Below, one piece after another: positions 1 through 11,703 of a stretch of 64,000 nucleotides of DNA. Below the pieces are notes generated by a model. That model ran no database searches and had not been told where the DNA came from. It saw nothing but the letters and a program-made list of their open reading frames with translations. A program made the position numbers and the translations under genes. Source of the stretch: Spironucleus salmonicida (taxonomy: Eukaryota > Fornicata > Diplomonadida > Hexamitidae); NCBI GenBank assembly GCA_000497125.2, contig CM035316.1, positions 1,316,001 to 1,380,000 of the forward strand, given 5' to 3'. Numbering within the stretch: the first letter of the stretch is position 1; the number at the start of each line of letters is the position of its first letter.

Positions 1-518
1 TCCGCTGGATGAGTAAAAACCGAGTATTTGAACGCGAATTTTGGCCCTAGAGAATATGCTAATCGCCCGGTGGAAAGGACTAAATACGCTAATGGTTTTA
101 TTAGCGGCTGCGAGTACGAATTTGACGATTTCAGCGCCACGTCGAATAGCAGGAAGAGGCCGGATTTCGTGTTTAGGAAATGGGTGTGTGGGAATGCCCG
201 GTTGATGTCTTTGAGTATTTACTCAGCATTTTCCACTTTAATGGTTATATCAGGTGCTGAGACATCTTTTAGGACTTTTACGTAAAAAAGCTGCTTGTGG
301 GAGTACGGTATGCCCGTTAGAACGTAGTTTTTCGTTCGTTCGCTGGTAAAGTTGTGCTAGAAATCGCGTGAATTCACGTATTCGTTGAACTCGAGTTCGT
401 AGGCAAGGGAGAGATTTGGCGGTTTACTTGGCTTATTTAGCATGCCTGTGTTACTCAGCGGCTAATTTGGGTCTTAGAGAGAGTAATTTTGGTAATACTC
501 TTCAAATAGTTTGTCCAT
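1..518 (-). CDS. TBC-domain Rab GTPase-activating protein, N-terminal part
   Basis: The gene runs off the left edge; about 172 N-terminal residues are present from the ATG at 518. TBC proteins switch off Rab GTPases in membrane traffic with an arginine and a glutamine finger. Both are visible: ILKDINRAFP at residues 101-110 fits the IxxDxxR arginine-finger motif, and YSQPLI at 135-140 fits the YxQ glutamine finger, although the usual Gly after Gln is Pro. Several Gln are encoded by TAA/TAG. The first 50 residues are polar and unlike the domain. The catalytic half of the domain lies outside the window, so subfamily and Rab partner cannot be given. Confidence 0.65.
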
Positions 519-578
519 TTGATGGAATACAATATATGTTATTTTAATGTATAATAATTATATAATATAAAATCACTC

Positions 579-1799
579 TCAGCTATCTTCGGCGTATAGG
601 TTTAGAACTGGCTCTTCCTGCTCGAAGCGCGAGTCAGTGTTAATAATATCGAAAACTTTGGAGCTGTCTATTTACTCTCTAAGAAATATGAATTTCTCAT
701 ATATTTATTTTATTAACAATTATATTTAGAAAGAACTCTAAAACGAACCTCTTTAATAAAGTCTAATGAAATTTGATACCAGATTGATAATGTTATCAGA
801 AGATGGTTCCCAATTCGTATATAGTAAAATATTTATTAATATGCATATTTAGTCTTGGTTTTTGGCATTAAAAATATACTTCCTAATACAATTGTTAATA
901 AAGTTAGGCTGCTACCAAATAATAATTGCACCATTTTAATGACAACTAATAGTATTAAGTATAAATAAAAATGAATTTTTAATATATTGTAACTATGAAT
1001 CTTTAAGAAGGTTTATCATCTATTGTATAATATCAATATTGATAAATTCATAAGTTCTACTGATGCTAGAGCTAATTAAAAGTAATATTTAGCAGCAAAG
1101 AGTTAAAATACGTTCATTATCTTATGTTAATATGATATTAATATTTTATGCAATAATTTCTAATAACTATTCAACTTTAATTAAACTGTGTTTTCTTCTA
1201 GCTTTTTCATATAACACATCTAAAATTACTAGTTAGTTTGTTACTGTTTTCGTAACTATTGATACAACAGCCTGTTCCATTTCTGTGTTCCAGGCTGCAT
1301 ATGCTGCAGCTGCAATTAAAAGTTTCTCCCACTAAGGATGGGTGACTTAATAAACCTTAGGCATGATAAATTATATGCCATCCAACAAATATGCTCCCCT
1401 AATCACTATATTGTGAATTACTAAGTAATAAAGTCTCAAAAACTCATCAAACTATTTAAACTATTAGATTTTTAGTCTAAATTGAGGAGATTCTACTGCT
1501 TATATAACAAGAATAAAATATTCATCAAATATACCCCCCAAATTTAGATTTAATAATGTTAGCTTTGAAAGAAAAAATATGGTTTCCAATCTTATTTCCG
1601 GTTATTCCTCCACACAAAGTCTAATCAATGATGGTAAGAAATGAGGATATTAACTAATTATTTCATAACCTTCAGATGACAAATAGTGATGTAATTTCTA
1701 GATTCCACTTATCTTCACTTCGTCTGTTTGTCCTTTTAAAATCAAATGCTGAATCTCCTCGAATTAATCTTTTTCTCGTGACAATATAGACTAGTTCAT
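579..1799 (-). CDS. Helical-repeat (ARM/HEAT-like) protein of unknown function
   Basis: A 406-residue protein, almost entirely leucine/isoleucine-rich helices with no signal peptide or membrane segment. Spaced hydrophobic patterns such as SLIRLCVEEQPEIRLETIFF and the Ala-rich LIAAAAYAAW look like armadillo or HEAT repeats. It ends in an acidic tail (NLYAEDS). About half of its Gln codons are TAA/TAG. It lies 49 bp from the next gene on the same strand (start 1799, neighbouring stop 1848). Karyopherin-like and ciliary ARM proteins share this architecture, but I recognise no family signature. Confidence 0.75.
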
Positions 1800-1847
1800 T
1801 TTGGTAAACTTGTCTATAATTATATTTATAACAATATGTAAAATTAT

Positions 1848-3278
1848 TCAATCACTCCATCCAAAATTAGAAGCATATACTCCATCATCTTAAAAATCTA
1901 ATTTTAAAAAGTTGCAGTTGTAAATAGTACTTTTAGATAAACCTGCAATTAAAGCACCACCACATAGGTTAGAGTTGATAATCTTATCTCCCCCATATAT
2001 ATAAACATTAACATCATCTAAATTAAAATTAATCAAACTATTTGTCGAGACTGGTGATGGTTATTATGGAATAATAGAATTTGATAACAACATCATCGCT
2101 GTATAAACTTGAGCTCTTTTTGTATCACCAGATGCATACAATTCAGGTAAATTAGATGATAAAATTGGAGTATCAAAAAATTAGGATAGCTATGACGACT
2201 ACGGTGACTAAAAACCAGGCAAAGGCTCCTCTGATTTTATTTGTGATTCCTATGTTTATATAGGAGATTTTACTTTAATTTTTAGCTTTGAAGAAACTTA
2301 GGATTATATTTCCGATTAAAGCTACGATTATACTTATGATTAAGATTGCATTGATGTATTTGTTAACTAATCAGCATTCATAGTATATTTCGTTTAGTTC
2401 CAAGGATAATCTATATACAAAAACGTTATTCCACAAATTTAAATTTTAAATGGATTTTGCCCAACTTAAACGTATTACTGACTTGTTATTAGCTAAAATT
2501 ATTTAGGTAATTCTGGATTTACTAGTAGATTATTATCGTTTAATCCAGGTAATAAAATTAACTCTGTCTTATATTGAAAAGCTAGCTACTTTACTTTTTT
2601 AACAAATATTTCTAATTATTTTTTGATATAGATATCCTCCGTAAAATTTACTATTACTATAAAATAATTAAATTCTCCTTTTCTAATAATTTATTCTATA
2701 GTCTATAAAATTTCTTAAGTTATTCCGTGTATCTACGAAAATCCAACTGTAAAATTAGTTTAAATTTCTAATTAACTCTGCTCAAATGGCGGTTAAAATA
2801 TTTTCTCAACCGACAAATATAAATTGTTATTATTATCAATTAATTATCCAATAGCTCCTATAACAGCTCCTGGGTATAGTAAATATTAGCTTTGCTGTGC
2901 TGATTTCTGCAGTAACAACAAGGCGGCATTGCCTAAATGAATTTTATTGTCCTCATCTGTAATAATTTGATGAGCTACTAATGACTAATCAACCAATTAA
3001 ATATATAGATATTTCACTTCTAGTGAACAATAAGATTAAATTTTTGAAATCATCTTTTAAAAATATTAGAACAAAAGTTCTTACTGCGTTTGTTAATATA
3101 CTGATTAAGTTGCTCCATCATGCATTTTAAGATGACAAAATTCAAGTGGTTTCTATTCATTTATTCTAGATACATGAGGAACTTGAAATTATAACTTTGA
3201 TAACTCTATGATATCTTTATTTATAACAACTTCCTAAGTAGAATCGGCAGAATCAGATAGTAGTGCGAGGTCTGCCAT
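1848..3278 (-). CDS. Putative DNA polymerase alpha/epsilon B-subunit-like protein
   Basis: A 476-residue protein whose central half resembles the non-catalytic B subunits of replicative DNA polymerases. An OB-fold-like stretch (YPGAVIGAIGQ, near residue 165) is followed by a beta/alpha segment (FIVIVNFTED, then TELILLPGLNDNN). Next comes NPFKIQICGITFLYID, which corresponds in position to the conserved 'NP..I.INGV.F' strand of POLA2. The C-terminus (SNLCGGALIAG) echoes the 'GG.FA' end of that family. A Gln/Ser-rich linker near residues 320-375 is low complexity. If correct, it scaffolds polymerase-primase. The match is by pattern only; another phosphoesterase-fold protein is possible. Confidence 0.45.
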
Positions 3279-3328
3279 TTTTTGTAAATTATTATTAAAT
3301 ATACTGGCATATAATAAATATAATTCTT

Positions 3329-3994
3329 TCAGAAGTCATCTCCTACAAATGCTTTACTTAACCCTAATCCACTTGATCTCATTGACATTTTAAGCTCCAT
3401 AGTCTTCTATAACACTTTTTAAACTACATCATCAGTATTTAGCTTTTCTTGTTATTTCTTCCATTCGTGTTCTAATTTTTTACTATTATCCGCTTTGTTA
3501 TAATTAAATAAGGAATCTAGCATACCACTTTCTACTAAGCTGCCCTTCCTGTTTATATCTTAAATCTTCTCCCTATGAGTAAGCGGTCGCTGGAAGTTTC
3601 TAACGTTAAGGAGCGGGTTCTAAGTATAAGTTTCAGTTAAAAATACTTTTTTGTCAATTTTAAGATGCGAAGATTCTGGCTTATAACTTGTAACAGGTCT
3701 GGCCCTGCTTTTATCAAAAAAAATTCTAGAGTCGTTACGCACTTCAGGAACTGGGGCACCTTTCATTTTTAGTTTTTTCTGATCTGACAGATAATTGGAC
3801 ATTTATATTTTGCTTACAGTAATATCCTACAATTTCGCCCTCTAACGTTATAATTTTTCCAAATCGTCAGACATTTGCTGGATAGTTTTAAGCGACAAAT
3901 CCTATTATTCCTTCAGATTCTGATACTTGTAGCGTGTAGCGTATTCGTGCGACCAAATTTGCCTGTTATAGAACTCCGCCCTCGAAGATATCAT
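3329..3994 (-). CDS. Small coiled-coil/basic protein, unknown
   Basis: A 221-residue hydrophilic protein beginning MISSRAEFYNRQIWSHEY. A coiled coil covers residues ~20-65 (QQDLSLKTIQQMSDDLEKLQ), followed by a basic, proline-containing middle (KGAPVPEV, SRARPVTSYK) and a second charged helix (LEHEWKKQQEKLN). The upstream start at 3994 was chosen over the internal ATG at 3802 because the frame is continuous once TAA/TAG are read as Gln, and because a TATA-rich stretch lies directly before 3994. The mix of short conserved-looking loops and helices resembles axonemal accessory proteins, but no family is recognised. Confidence 0.7.
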
Positions 3995-4064
3995 TTTTTA
4001 CAACTATATCTTATTTTATATAATAATAATATATTTTCATTTCCACAATCACAAAAATTCCACC

Positions 4065-5309
4065 TCACTTGAAACTACGCACAAAGTAATGCCTGTCGTT
4101 CCCGATGCTCAGCAAAGCTTCCTCGACCTCGATCTCGCAGTCTTCTTCAAGGATTTTTTCGGCCCTTTCCACACTCGCGATGCTCCCCTTTTCGACGTTC
4201 CAGTTGTTCGCGCAGACCGAATTTACGGTCAAATAGCCGCATTTTGCGCCGCAGAAACAGCACTGCAGCGAGGCCTCCTTGAGCTCCCCGCAGTACTGTC
4301 CGACCAGATTTTCCCAGCTCAGAATTTCCTTTTTGCTCGCCAGAACGAGCTGATTTAGCTCGTTTTGGAGCCTCTGGATGATGCACTCCTTGGCCTTCAA
4401 AATACCGTTGCTCCCAGCGCTCTCCTAGACCAATTCTGAGCGCATTTTCATCTCCTGCGGAAGCTCAAAATCGATCGCCTGGACGCCTGCGCCAAGCTGC
4501 ACGATGTCTGTAGCCACGATCTGGTCGATCATTTTGAGCATTTCTGGTACCTGCTGAAAGAGGTTTAATTGGTTGTAACTCTCCTGGTACATCATTATCA
4601 TCATTTATTCGAGTTTTTCGATGTTGTTAAGGTTTTCTGCTAAGTAGTTAAAATCTGGCTGGATTTTGCTTGTTTTTTGTGCGCCTGCTCTATTCAGCCG
4701 CTGGATGATCGATTCGCACTCGTTTCTGGTGAAAAGTGTTATTTCCGTGACTTTATCATTGAGGCGTTTTATAACCTCTCTATACTTCTCGTGAACGTTA
4801 TTTAATTTCATCTTTAGGGGTGAAATTTCGGTCGAAATTCGACTTCTGATAGAATTAAGTTTGACGTTAAATGCTTGCTAAATTGTTATTGTTTAGTGCT
4901 AGATGCCTTGATGTAGGGATTCTTAACACTGTGGACAAATGAATTCTTAGCACGTTTCACAGTATAAAATTGCTCTGTTTTTGTGGATATTACATTGGAC
5001 TCGATGCAGCGAAGCAGACTAGGCCGGCAAAATTTTATGCAGTGAAAAGGCGGGTATTTACGAATGAATTTTATTTGTACATTGTATGCATAGTTTTAAA
5101 TCACAAGTTGGACAAAAATTAATTGACGACTCCTATTAGCAGTTTTCGCATGGGTCTTCTACAGATTTTAGTAAAGTTGGTGGGTTTTACGATATAATAG
5201 AATCTTCTACTAATTTAGTCTTAGATGATGATGTATGCTATTTAGATGATACTTTGTCTTTAGATGACGATTTTGAGCGAGATTTTGATTTTGATTTTTC
5301 TTCTGGCAT
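4065..5309 (-). CDS. B-box zinc-finger, coiled-coil protein (TRIM-like without RING)
   Basis: A 414-residue protein. After a Ser/Lys-rich head (residues 1-40) come two zinc-binding modules: CENC...CPTC...CIQC around residues 54-80, and CNIHKNRAILYCETC with CPQC and H-x-H around 105-140, a classical B-box. Residues ~150-330 form a long coiled coil. A Cys-rich patch (CCFCGAKCG) lies near the C-terminus. TRIM-type B-box/coiled-coil proteins act in ubiquitin or scaffold functions; the usual N-terminal RING is absent. The C-terminal 250 codons are markedly richer in G/C-ending codons (Gln as CAG) than the N-terminal half. The stop is AGTGAGG. Confidence 0.7.
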
Positions 5310-5354
5310 TTTAGAAATTTTGTAAAATATAATTTATAATACAAAATAAATTAC

Positions 5355-5663
5355 TCAGAGTTTAAGCTCAGACTTTATTTGCTGATACAGATCAGCCAAA
5401 ATCTACTCTTAATCAGAATCTTCCTTTTTAACCTTATATAGATCATCTAAATTATCAGAATATTATTCTTAAAGTAATTAGTTTCTTTAGATCAACTATA
5501 ATATGTCTTTACTTTTTTAATCAAATTTACTATTCACATCATACTTTTAATTATACAAACATTTTTCTTTTAAAAAGTATATTAGTTTATTCTTGTCACT
5601 TTATAAGGAAAATAGTTCAATATAAGCATCATCCAGCTTTGCAAGTAGTTCATCATATTCCAT
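5355..5663 (-). CDS. Small acidic coiled-coil protein, unknown
   Basis: 102 residues starting MEYDELLAKLDDAYIE. It has heptad-like spacing throughout and a high Lys/Glu/Asp/Gln content, with no cysteines beyond one and no membrane segment. It is too broken by TAA/TAG to appear under the standard code, but is open from ATG to TGA when these are Gln. It lies divergent from the plus-strand gene at 5716, sharing a 52-bp spacer that contains TATA-like sequence. Function unknown. Confidence 0.6.
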
Positions 5664-5715
5664 TTCAAGTTATATAAAATATTTTTATATTAATATTGTA
5701 TTGTATAAAATTTGA

Positions 5716-6288
5716 ATGCCAACTGTTTCGTCTAGAGAACTATAAATTGAGAACGAATATCTAACGAAAATATACAATAAAGAGTTGTTGGAGCTTTAAA
5801 AAAGTGAATAAATTAAAAAGAAATTAAAGTTAAAGGTATTAGCGTAAAACTAATAGCTTATAGATTTAAATATCTAATTACAAGAAAAAATATAATAAAC
5901 AACAGAAATTAATACCAAGTTTTAATTAAAATTAGATCAGGTATAAATAAATATGTCGACCATCGATGAAAATATAGCTAGAGAGTAGTAGTTTTTTGAA
6001 GATAATTAAGAAATATTATTAATACATGAAAAAGTTATGTAGAAAAAAGAGTAGTTGACAAACAAAATTTAGAATCTCTATGAATAAATTGAATTAAACT
6101 ATGGATTGCAACAAGATTATGATACACTTAAGGAATAAAAAATGATTAATGAGGTTAAAGATAAAATAAAAATTGAAGAGTTGTAAAAATTAGCTGGTTT
6201 AGTTAGCAGAGAATTATTGTTTAAAAATGTTGAGGTAAAGGAAGTACAATAGAAATAAAATAGTTACCTAGAGTTTGATTACCTGTGA
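5716..6288 (+). CDS. Coiled-coil protein, unknown
   Basis: 190 residues, predicted to be nearly one continuous coiled coil (SRELQIENEYLTKIYNKELL through EVKDKIKIEELQKLAGLVSR). It is rich in Gln, most of it from TAA/TAG, with no cysteines or zinc-binding motifs. It is convergent with the next gene, leaving only 14 bp between the two stop codons. Candidate roles are centriolar or axonemal structure, but no diagnostic motif is visible. Confidence 0.65.
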
Positions 6289-6302
6289 TATTTAAAATTA
6301 AA

Positions 6303-6707
6303 TCATACTTTTCTGTCCCAAATCTATTTATTCTCGTGCTCATTTCCTACGCAAATTTCTGATTAGAATTAATTATGTGGATCACGCTTATACAATGGAT
6401 AATGCTTTTCACGTTTTCTAGTTGTAAGCATCAGTGTTTCGCTCATTTACGGCTCTAATAGGGCACGTTTAGCTGAAAAATCCTTATTTTCAGAACAAAA
6501 ATAACCATTATTCTTCTTTAAACACGTTTATGTTAATGTGTTAAACGGAATTTCATACTACCCATTAAATCCTCTTGTATCATTTGTTTTTTATAAATGA
6601 TTAGTATACAGAAATGTCTATCTATTTCCAGACTTTGTTTAATTATACTTTCTTTTGCAAGGAAACTCCCTACCTAAGGTTGGCAAAGCGCCATCTTCAT
6701 ACCGCAT
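6303..6707 (-). CDS. Small basic protein, unknown (possible ciliary microtubule-associated)
   Basis: 134 residues, starting MRYEDGALPTLGREF. It is basic and loop-rich with aromatic/glycine/proline elements (NHLQKTNDTRGFNGQYEIP, KHYPLYKRDPHNQF) rather than long helices. This composition is typical of proteins threaded along microtubule walls; that role is an inference only. Six or more Gln are TAA/TAG. The adjacent plus-strand gene ends 14 bp away. Confidence 0.55.
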
Positions 6708-6755
6708 TTAAAAAGAGTTTTTAAATTATATAATAGGATTTAATTTATATATAAA

Positions 6756-6857
6756 ATGAACAGAAATATCAAAACAAAATAAACTGAGATTCCCATCTTT
6801 GAGTTTACAATACCAATTTTAGAACAGCTAGAGATAACCATTGAAATTGAAAAGTGA
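6756..6857 (+). CDS. Possible 33-residue peptide gene
   Basis: A short open frame beginning MNRNIKTKQTEIPIFEF and ending IEIEK, preceded by TATA-like AT-rich sequence and terminated by AAGTGA, the stop context common in this window. It fits between two genes without overlap. At 33 residues it could arise by chance, because only TGA stops translation here. No domain can be assigned. Confidence 0.3.
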
Positions 6858-6871
6858 CAAATTTATTCAAT

Positions 6872-7819
6872 TCACTCATATACTATGACATCTTCATTTA
6901 CCATAGAAAATGGCTCTGGGTACTTTCCATCCGTTGACCAACGAATTTCCAAACTTTCATTTTTATATTTAAGTGAATTAACAAACTCTGTGATATTCTA
7001 CTATTTTTTCTGTTCTTCTATAACTAAATCTGTCATTGTACCAAATTCGATTTATATGTTATTTGATGTTTATTATATTTAATTTGATCTATTTTGTTTA
7101 TCTGCTTCAAAACAAGCTATTATTTTTTATTATTATTAAATAACACTTTATAATTCTAATATATTCTCTTGTTATCGCTTAATGTGATCTTTTTTTTCGT
7201 CTAGTTCTACATTCTAACTACCACCAAATTTTATCGGATTACGTAGTTTTTTGTTAGTTTAAATGTATAAATCTTCAATATGAGATAAATTCTCATTTTT
7301 CCGGTTTACTTAACCCAATTTAACCTTTAATATCTTGATCTCCTCAGTTAATGCCAAATTAGATTAATATTATTATTATATAAATTATTCGTTAAGGGTA
7401 ATCTAAACCTTAAGATCTTCGAAATCGTCCTTCTTAGGCTCAATTTCATTAACTTATATAATTTTTTCTTTACCTAGAATCTGTGTCGCTAACTGTACAC
7501 AAAGCTATTTTCCCAGTGTTTTCTACAGTTACTTTAAATGCATTTAAATTAGTTTCAAATCGAAAAAAATCTGCTACTAGTTAATCTACTGTGGAGGGGG
7601 TTATATAGTACCATTTAGCATGAATTTTGGTAAAGCAGATGTTTGGTTTTCCGTGAAAAAAAATTTCATATTTTAGTACAAAACGGCTAACCATGGTAAC
7701 CGATACTCAGGAGCGTTCTATAATGATTGAATAATGTTTAGATAATTATTTTGATAATTTTTAGGTAATAGCGATATTTGTGTTTGCAGAAATTAAATTA
7801 GTTGAAGTTGCGGTTTCAT
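6872..7819 (-). CDS. Coiled-coil protein, unknown
   Basis: 315 residues. The N-terminal 120 are mostly short helices (MKPQLQLIQFLQTQISLLPK), residues ~130-260 are strongly coiled coil (LTEEIKILKVKLGQVNRKNE), and a C-terminal motif (IRWSTDGKYPEPFSM) looks like a conserved tail. The start at 7819 is the first ATG of a frame that stays open to the TGA at 6872. An overlapping frame beginning at 7694 also reads convincingly for about 80 residues but then terminates, so I treat it as a shadow. Stop context GAGTGAAT. Likely cytoskeletal or ciliary, unproven. Confidence 0.65.
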
Positions 7820-7879
7820 TTTTGTAAATTAATATTATATGGATATAGTAAATTAAATTTTCTTTCCAAAATTATTGTA

Positions 7880-8365
7880 ATGAAGACAGCAGATTTACTT
7901 TATTCGGTAGCTATCAGTGCAAACAATAGGATTACGGAGCTTTTAACATCATACCCATCATATAAACCTTTAACATAATCATAATATTATGCTGTTAAAT
8001 CTATTCATGGGTTTGGAGCATCACAACTTCCCTAAGAGGCATCGTTTGGAATAGCTGGAATTTAGTAGACACCAGGAAATAATCCACCTATTATTGCAGC
8101 TGAATTAACACCTGAAGGTTATATAGATTCACCATAGTAATAGGAGAAAGTTAAATTTTAAGATGCTTCACCAATTTTAAATATAGAATAGGCTGATCAA
8201 CTTGAAAGTAGTAGTATTTTAGCACATTCTGGAGTAGAAGTGTCAAAATAATCTTAGATGGTATTGTCTGATATTTCAAGCAATGCGTAACTAGAATTGG
8301 AAAGGAAAGCCAAACTTTTAGAAACTCCTCAATCTAAACCAAACTAAACACTAGAGCTTGAGTGA
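7880..8365 (+). CDS. Unknown 161-residue protein
   Basis: It starts MKTADLLYSVAISANNRITE and has a small N-terminal helical part, a Pro/Gly/Gln-rich middle (GIAGIQQTPGNNPPIIAAEL) and an acidic helical end (LELERKAKLLETPQ). There are no cysteines, signal peptide or membrane span. A pyrimidine run (TTTTCTTTCC) precedes the ATG. The stop is GAGTGATT. Function unknown. Confidence 0.6.
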
Positions 8366-8456
8366 TTCGGTGGTAATTTTATTTTGCGCCTTTTAGGTAC
8401 ATCGTTTGTAATTTTCATTACATAATATTTATTCCCACTTCTTTTTCCCTTTCAGA

Positions 8457-9104
8457 ATGCTGTATGATTCTAAGGATTCACTTATCTGGAGTTGTATAGG
8501 TAAAGGAGGATGTGCGCATGCTCTTAAGACAGATCACAAGAAAACTTACTGTAAATCAGAGTATAATGTATCTGGCCTTTGTGATTAGTAATATTGCCCA
8601 TTAGCAAACGCATAATATGCAACATTAAAAGAGGAAGATGACCGTCTTTATTTATTAGTAAAAGTTATTGAGCGATAACATTTACCTGCAACCCAATGGG
8701 AACGTATCGAATTACCACTGAACTATGAAGATGCGCTATATACTATTAGATAAAAGCTTTAATATTGGGATACAGATCTGGTTAAGAAATGTATTTTGCG
8801 TCTAACTAAGTTTAATGAAGAATTTTCTAGAAGAAAATCACTAGGTATGAAGATAAAATCCAGAACAGTATCCACCCGTATGAAATAAGAGCGAAGAGAG
8901 CGTATTCGATAGGCCAAGGCTCTTAAGGCGGCTCATATAGAAAGAACTGTTGAGAAAGAACTTATGAAATAGTTATAGCTAGGTAAGTATGATGGTATTT
9001 TTGATGTTGCACGCTTTAGGCATTCTTAAGAAGATATGGAGGATATGTTGGATGAACATGAAGCTGAATATGAAGTTGTAAACATTAAGGAAAACCAGAT
9101 ATGA
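8457..9104 (+). CDS. MAK16: MAK16, 60S ribosomal subunit biogenesis factor
   Basis: 215 residues, collinear with eukaryotic MAK16. The N-terminal zinc-binding module is intact (IWSCIGKGGCAHALKT, then CKSEYNVSGLC and the hallmark YCPLANAQYATLKEE). It is followed by YLLVKVIERQHLPATQWERI, the NYEDALYTI segment and an arginine/lysine-rich stretch (MKQERRERIRQAKALKAA). MAK16 joins nucleolar pre-60S particles with RPF1 and NSA1 and is needed for 27S pre-rRNA processing. The protein is shorter than human MAK16 (about 300) because the acidic C-terminal tail is reduced to a short patch. It is convergent with SEC61G, 10 bp between stops. Confidence 0.95.
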
Positions 9105-9114
9105 TTAAGGTATT

Positions 9115-9342
9115 TCACTCTTCAACAATAGCACTCATTCCACCGAATTTAGTGAATATTGGGTAGCTAACCGCTTTGATAACATATGCTGCCATACCGA
9201 TAACAAAAATACCTGTACCTGTTGCAAATGCCAACTTCTTCCATTCGTCATACTAAGGTTTGGCACAAGAATTAATAAAGTTCTTCTATCTATTTATATA
9301 GGTCTTAAGCTGAGCAGAGTTAGTTCTAGGTTAATTAGACAT
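9115..9342 (-). CDS. SEC61G: Sec61 gamma subunit of the ER translocon
   Basis: 75 residues, the usual size for Sec61-gamma/SecE. An amphipathic N-terminal helix (LKTYINRQKNFINSCAKP) leads into the conserved KPQYDEWKKL segment, then a single transmembrane helix (FATGTGIFVIGMAAYVIKAV) and a short lumenal tail ending GGMSAIVEE. It clamps the Sec61 channel in the ER membrane. The tail-anchored layout and the K-P-(D)-x-x-E-(W/F) motif make the call secure. Stop context GAGTGAAA. Confidence 0.92.
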
Positions 9343-9404
9343 TTGTTAGAGGAATTGAAAGAATAATAATTTGATTTATATATTATATCATATTTTAGAT
9401 TAAA

Positions 9405-11693
9405 ATGCAAGAAATTAAAGATGGCTACAATAACTAACTAAATAAACTATTATAAAGTACAAAATGTGTCACTTAAGCATTTTGCGATGATATTATATTA
9501 TAAATTGATCAAGGTTTAATTTAAAACTAGTAAAATTTTGATCATATATCTGATTTATAGCCAATTAAAGCTATACAAACATAAATTCATAAAGATATCT
9601 CTATCAATATGACAACTAAAGATAATGATCCAAAACTAAAAGAAGCTTTGCTAATGTTATAAGAAATTACTACATTCTTGAAAAGTTGTGATTAATTATC
9701 AAATAAAATATAAATTTTTGTAAATGTTGATGAATCTATTGCTGATTTTGAAAGCTATATGGAATTAAACTAGAGTAAATAATAATATAAAGATTATTAT
9801 GACATGCCATTATTTAATAAAGTCATTACAGATATGGATTTAAAAGTTAGATAATCTATATTGTTAGTAATAAAAGAGTTTGAGAAAAAATTAACAATTT
9901 AATGTAGAAAAATTGTTCCTGATATCACAAATACATAGTAATTATTAGTTATTCTATATGAAATCGAAACTGTACTTCCAATGTTTAAATTAATATAATC
10001 ATTCGATGAAAAACTATATTAAAAATAAGTTAAATTTATAGCAATCAATTTACATATCTATTTAAAGCTAATTTGTCTATAATTTCTAGGATGTGAATCT
10101 TATACCCCAAACTCAATACCAATTAATGAAATAAATACTATTTTGTCCCCACTTCGCTTATCCAATTTCCAATTTACTAAATATTCCCTTATAGACGGAA
10201 CTTAATTCACTCCTCCGAAATAATCTAATCCTGATAATAAAAATATTTTTGCAAATATTTTAATATTTTTATCTACTGCCATTATTTAAATATCAAACAC
10301 TCTAAATTCAATGTTTGTTGTAAAATAGACCTTTTATTAATTTTCCTGCAGTTCAATGGATTCAAACCCAGATATTAAATCGGTCCAGTCATTAGATTCA
10401 TTATCTGAAATTATTTCATTTATTTTTTCGTTTATTTCCACACCATATGAAATAGTTAAATCAAACTGTAAATTTGCTTGCTAAATCGAAAATGATTCAT
10501 TAATAAAAATTAAAAATATATAAGCCAACTTATCGTCTGAAAAATCTATTTTCTTTGCCGCAATTAATAAATTTGTCGAAAATAGCGCTATTCTAGGAAT
10601 ATATTTTGCTGCTTTAATAGGTAATTTTACGGCAATCTTAAACTAATACAGCAGCTAAAGTTATATATTAGAAATTAGTAAAGGGGTGTTAAAGTTCTTT
10701 TTAGGACCTTTAGAACTTAATATAATAAATATTTTTGGAAATATCATTAATCACTAATTATAAATGATATAGACGTACAAAGGTAATATTTATTAAACAG
10801 GGGTATGCTAATTCACATTATCATTTACTAGTTCGATATAAGACTCATGGATAGCAATGTTAGGTGGTGCACGTGAAATCCATTTTATTTCAAATTTAAA
10901 AATTTTTGAAATTTTCAATGAGGAATTTTACTCTGAAGTAGAACATGTCAAAAATACTGAATAATAGTTAGCAGACTCTTTTATTAGTTAATTTTATGAA
11001 AAATCAGTATCCGAGGTTTTTGAAGAATACACACCTTCAGATGTTGTACTTACACTGGTTGAAAAATTAGTTTAATCGTTTGTAAACTAAATAGAAGTAA
11101 TTATTAATCTAGATAAAAAAGAATCTGATAAATATGGAGCTTTATTTAAATTTATGAATATGAATTTTATGTTCTAGTTGTTAAATCCAATCTTTGAATA
11201 ATAATTATCTAATTTATAATAGAGTTTATAGGATATTATCAATTAGTAAAGAACGAAATATGTCAATACTTAACTAATTCTAGCTGTTGATTGGTACTAG
11301 ACTTTAGATAAAATTTAAACTTTAGTGGATTAAGGTTTCCCTCTGTCTTCCATTGCAACCAAAGTTGGATTGTAAAAATAAGATATAATCAAAATCCTAA
11401 ATCATTTGCTTTCTAATAAAAATAGTATATCGGAAATGTTTCTAAGAATCGAAAAGCAATCTTCTAAATAATAGCAACACTTTTCATTATTCTCATTTTC
11501 TGTCACATAAGATACTATAAAGAAAATAAAAGAAATGTTATTAGATACTGTAATTAATTTAGCAGAAGAATAGTATTCCAAGTTTTGCGGATTCATAATA
11601 CTAATTTATGGGTCAGATTTAAAGAAATAACCCGAAGAATCCTCTACTATTCGTTAATAATTTCTAACAATTAGTCAACAGCATAAAAAGTGA
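9405..11693 (+). CDS. Large helical protein, possibly a vesicle-tethering subunit
   Basis: 762 residues of alternating helices, beginning MQEIKDGYNNQLNKLLQST. The N-terminal ~200 residues are coiled-coil-like and the rest forms helical bundles with no transmembrane span, zinc or nucleotide motif. This layout (coiled-coil head, then rod of helical bundles) is typical of CATCHR tethers such as exocyst, COG and GARP subunits. No diagnostic sequence is visible, so the assignment is by architecture alone. A very high share of Gln is TAA/TAG, and in the standard code the gene disappears. Stop context AAGTGATA. Confidence 0.55.
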
Positions 11694-11703
11694 TAGGAGA
11701 CAA

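Noticed and set aside
2190-2400. Membrane-protein-like minus frame and a plus frame MTTTVTKNQAKAPLILFV
   Set aside because: Both are shadows of the Gln/Ser-rich linker of the polymerase B-subunit-like gene, which is open from 3278 to 1848.
3875-4358. Plus frames MLDSFKRQILLFLQILIL and MPVVPDAQQSFLDLDL
   Set aside because: The first is antisense to the coiled-coil gene start, the second to the B-box gene C-terminus.
7460-7694. Second frame at 7694 reading MVSRFVLKYEIFFHGKPNIC, suggesting a frameshift or a 25-nt intron in the coiled-coil gene
   Set aside because: An upstream ATG at 7819 gives a continuous 315-residue frame with no frameshift, so the other frame is a shadow.
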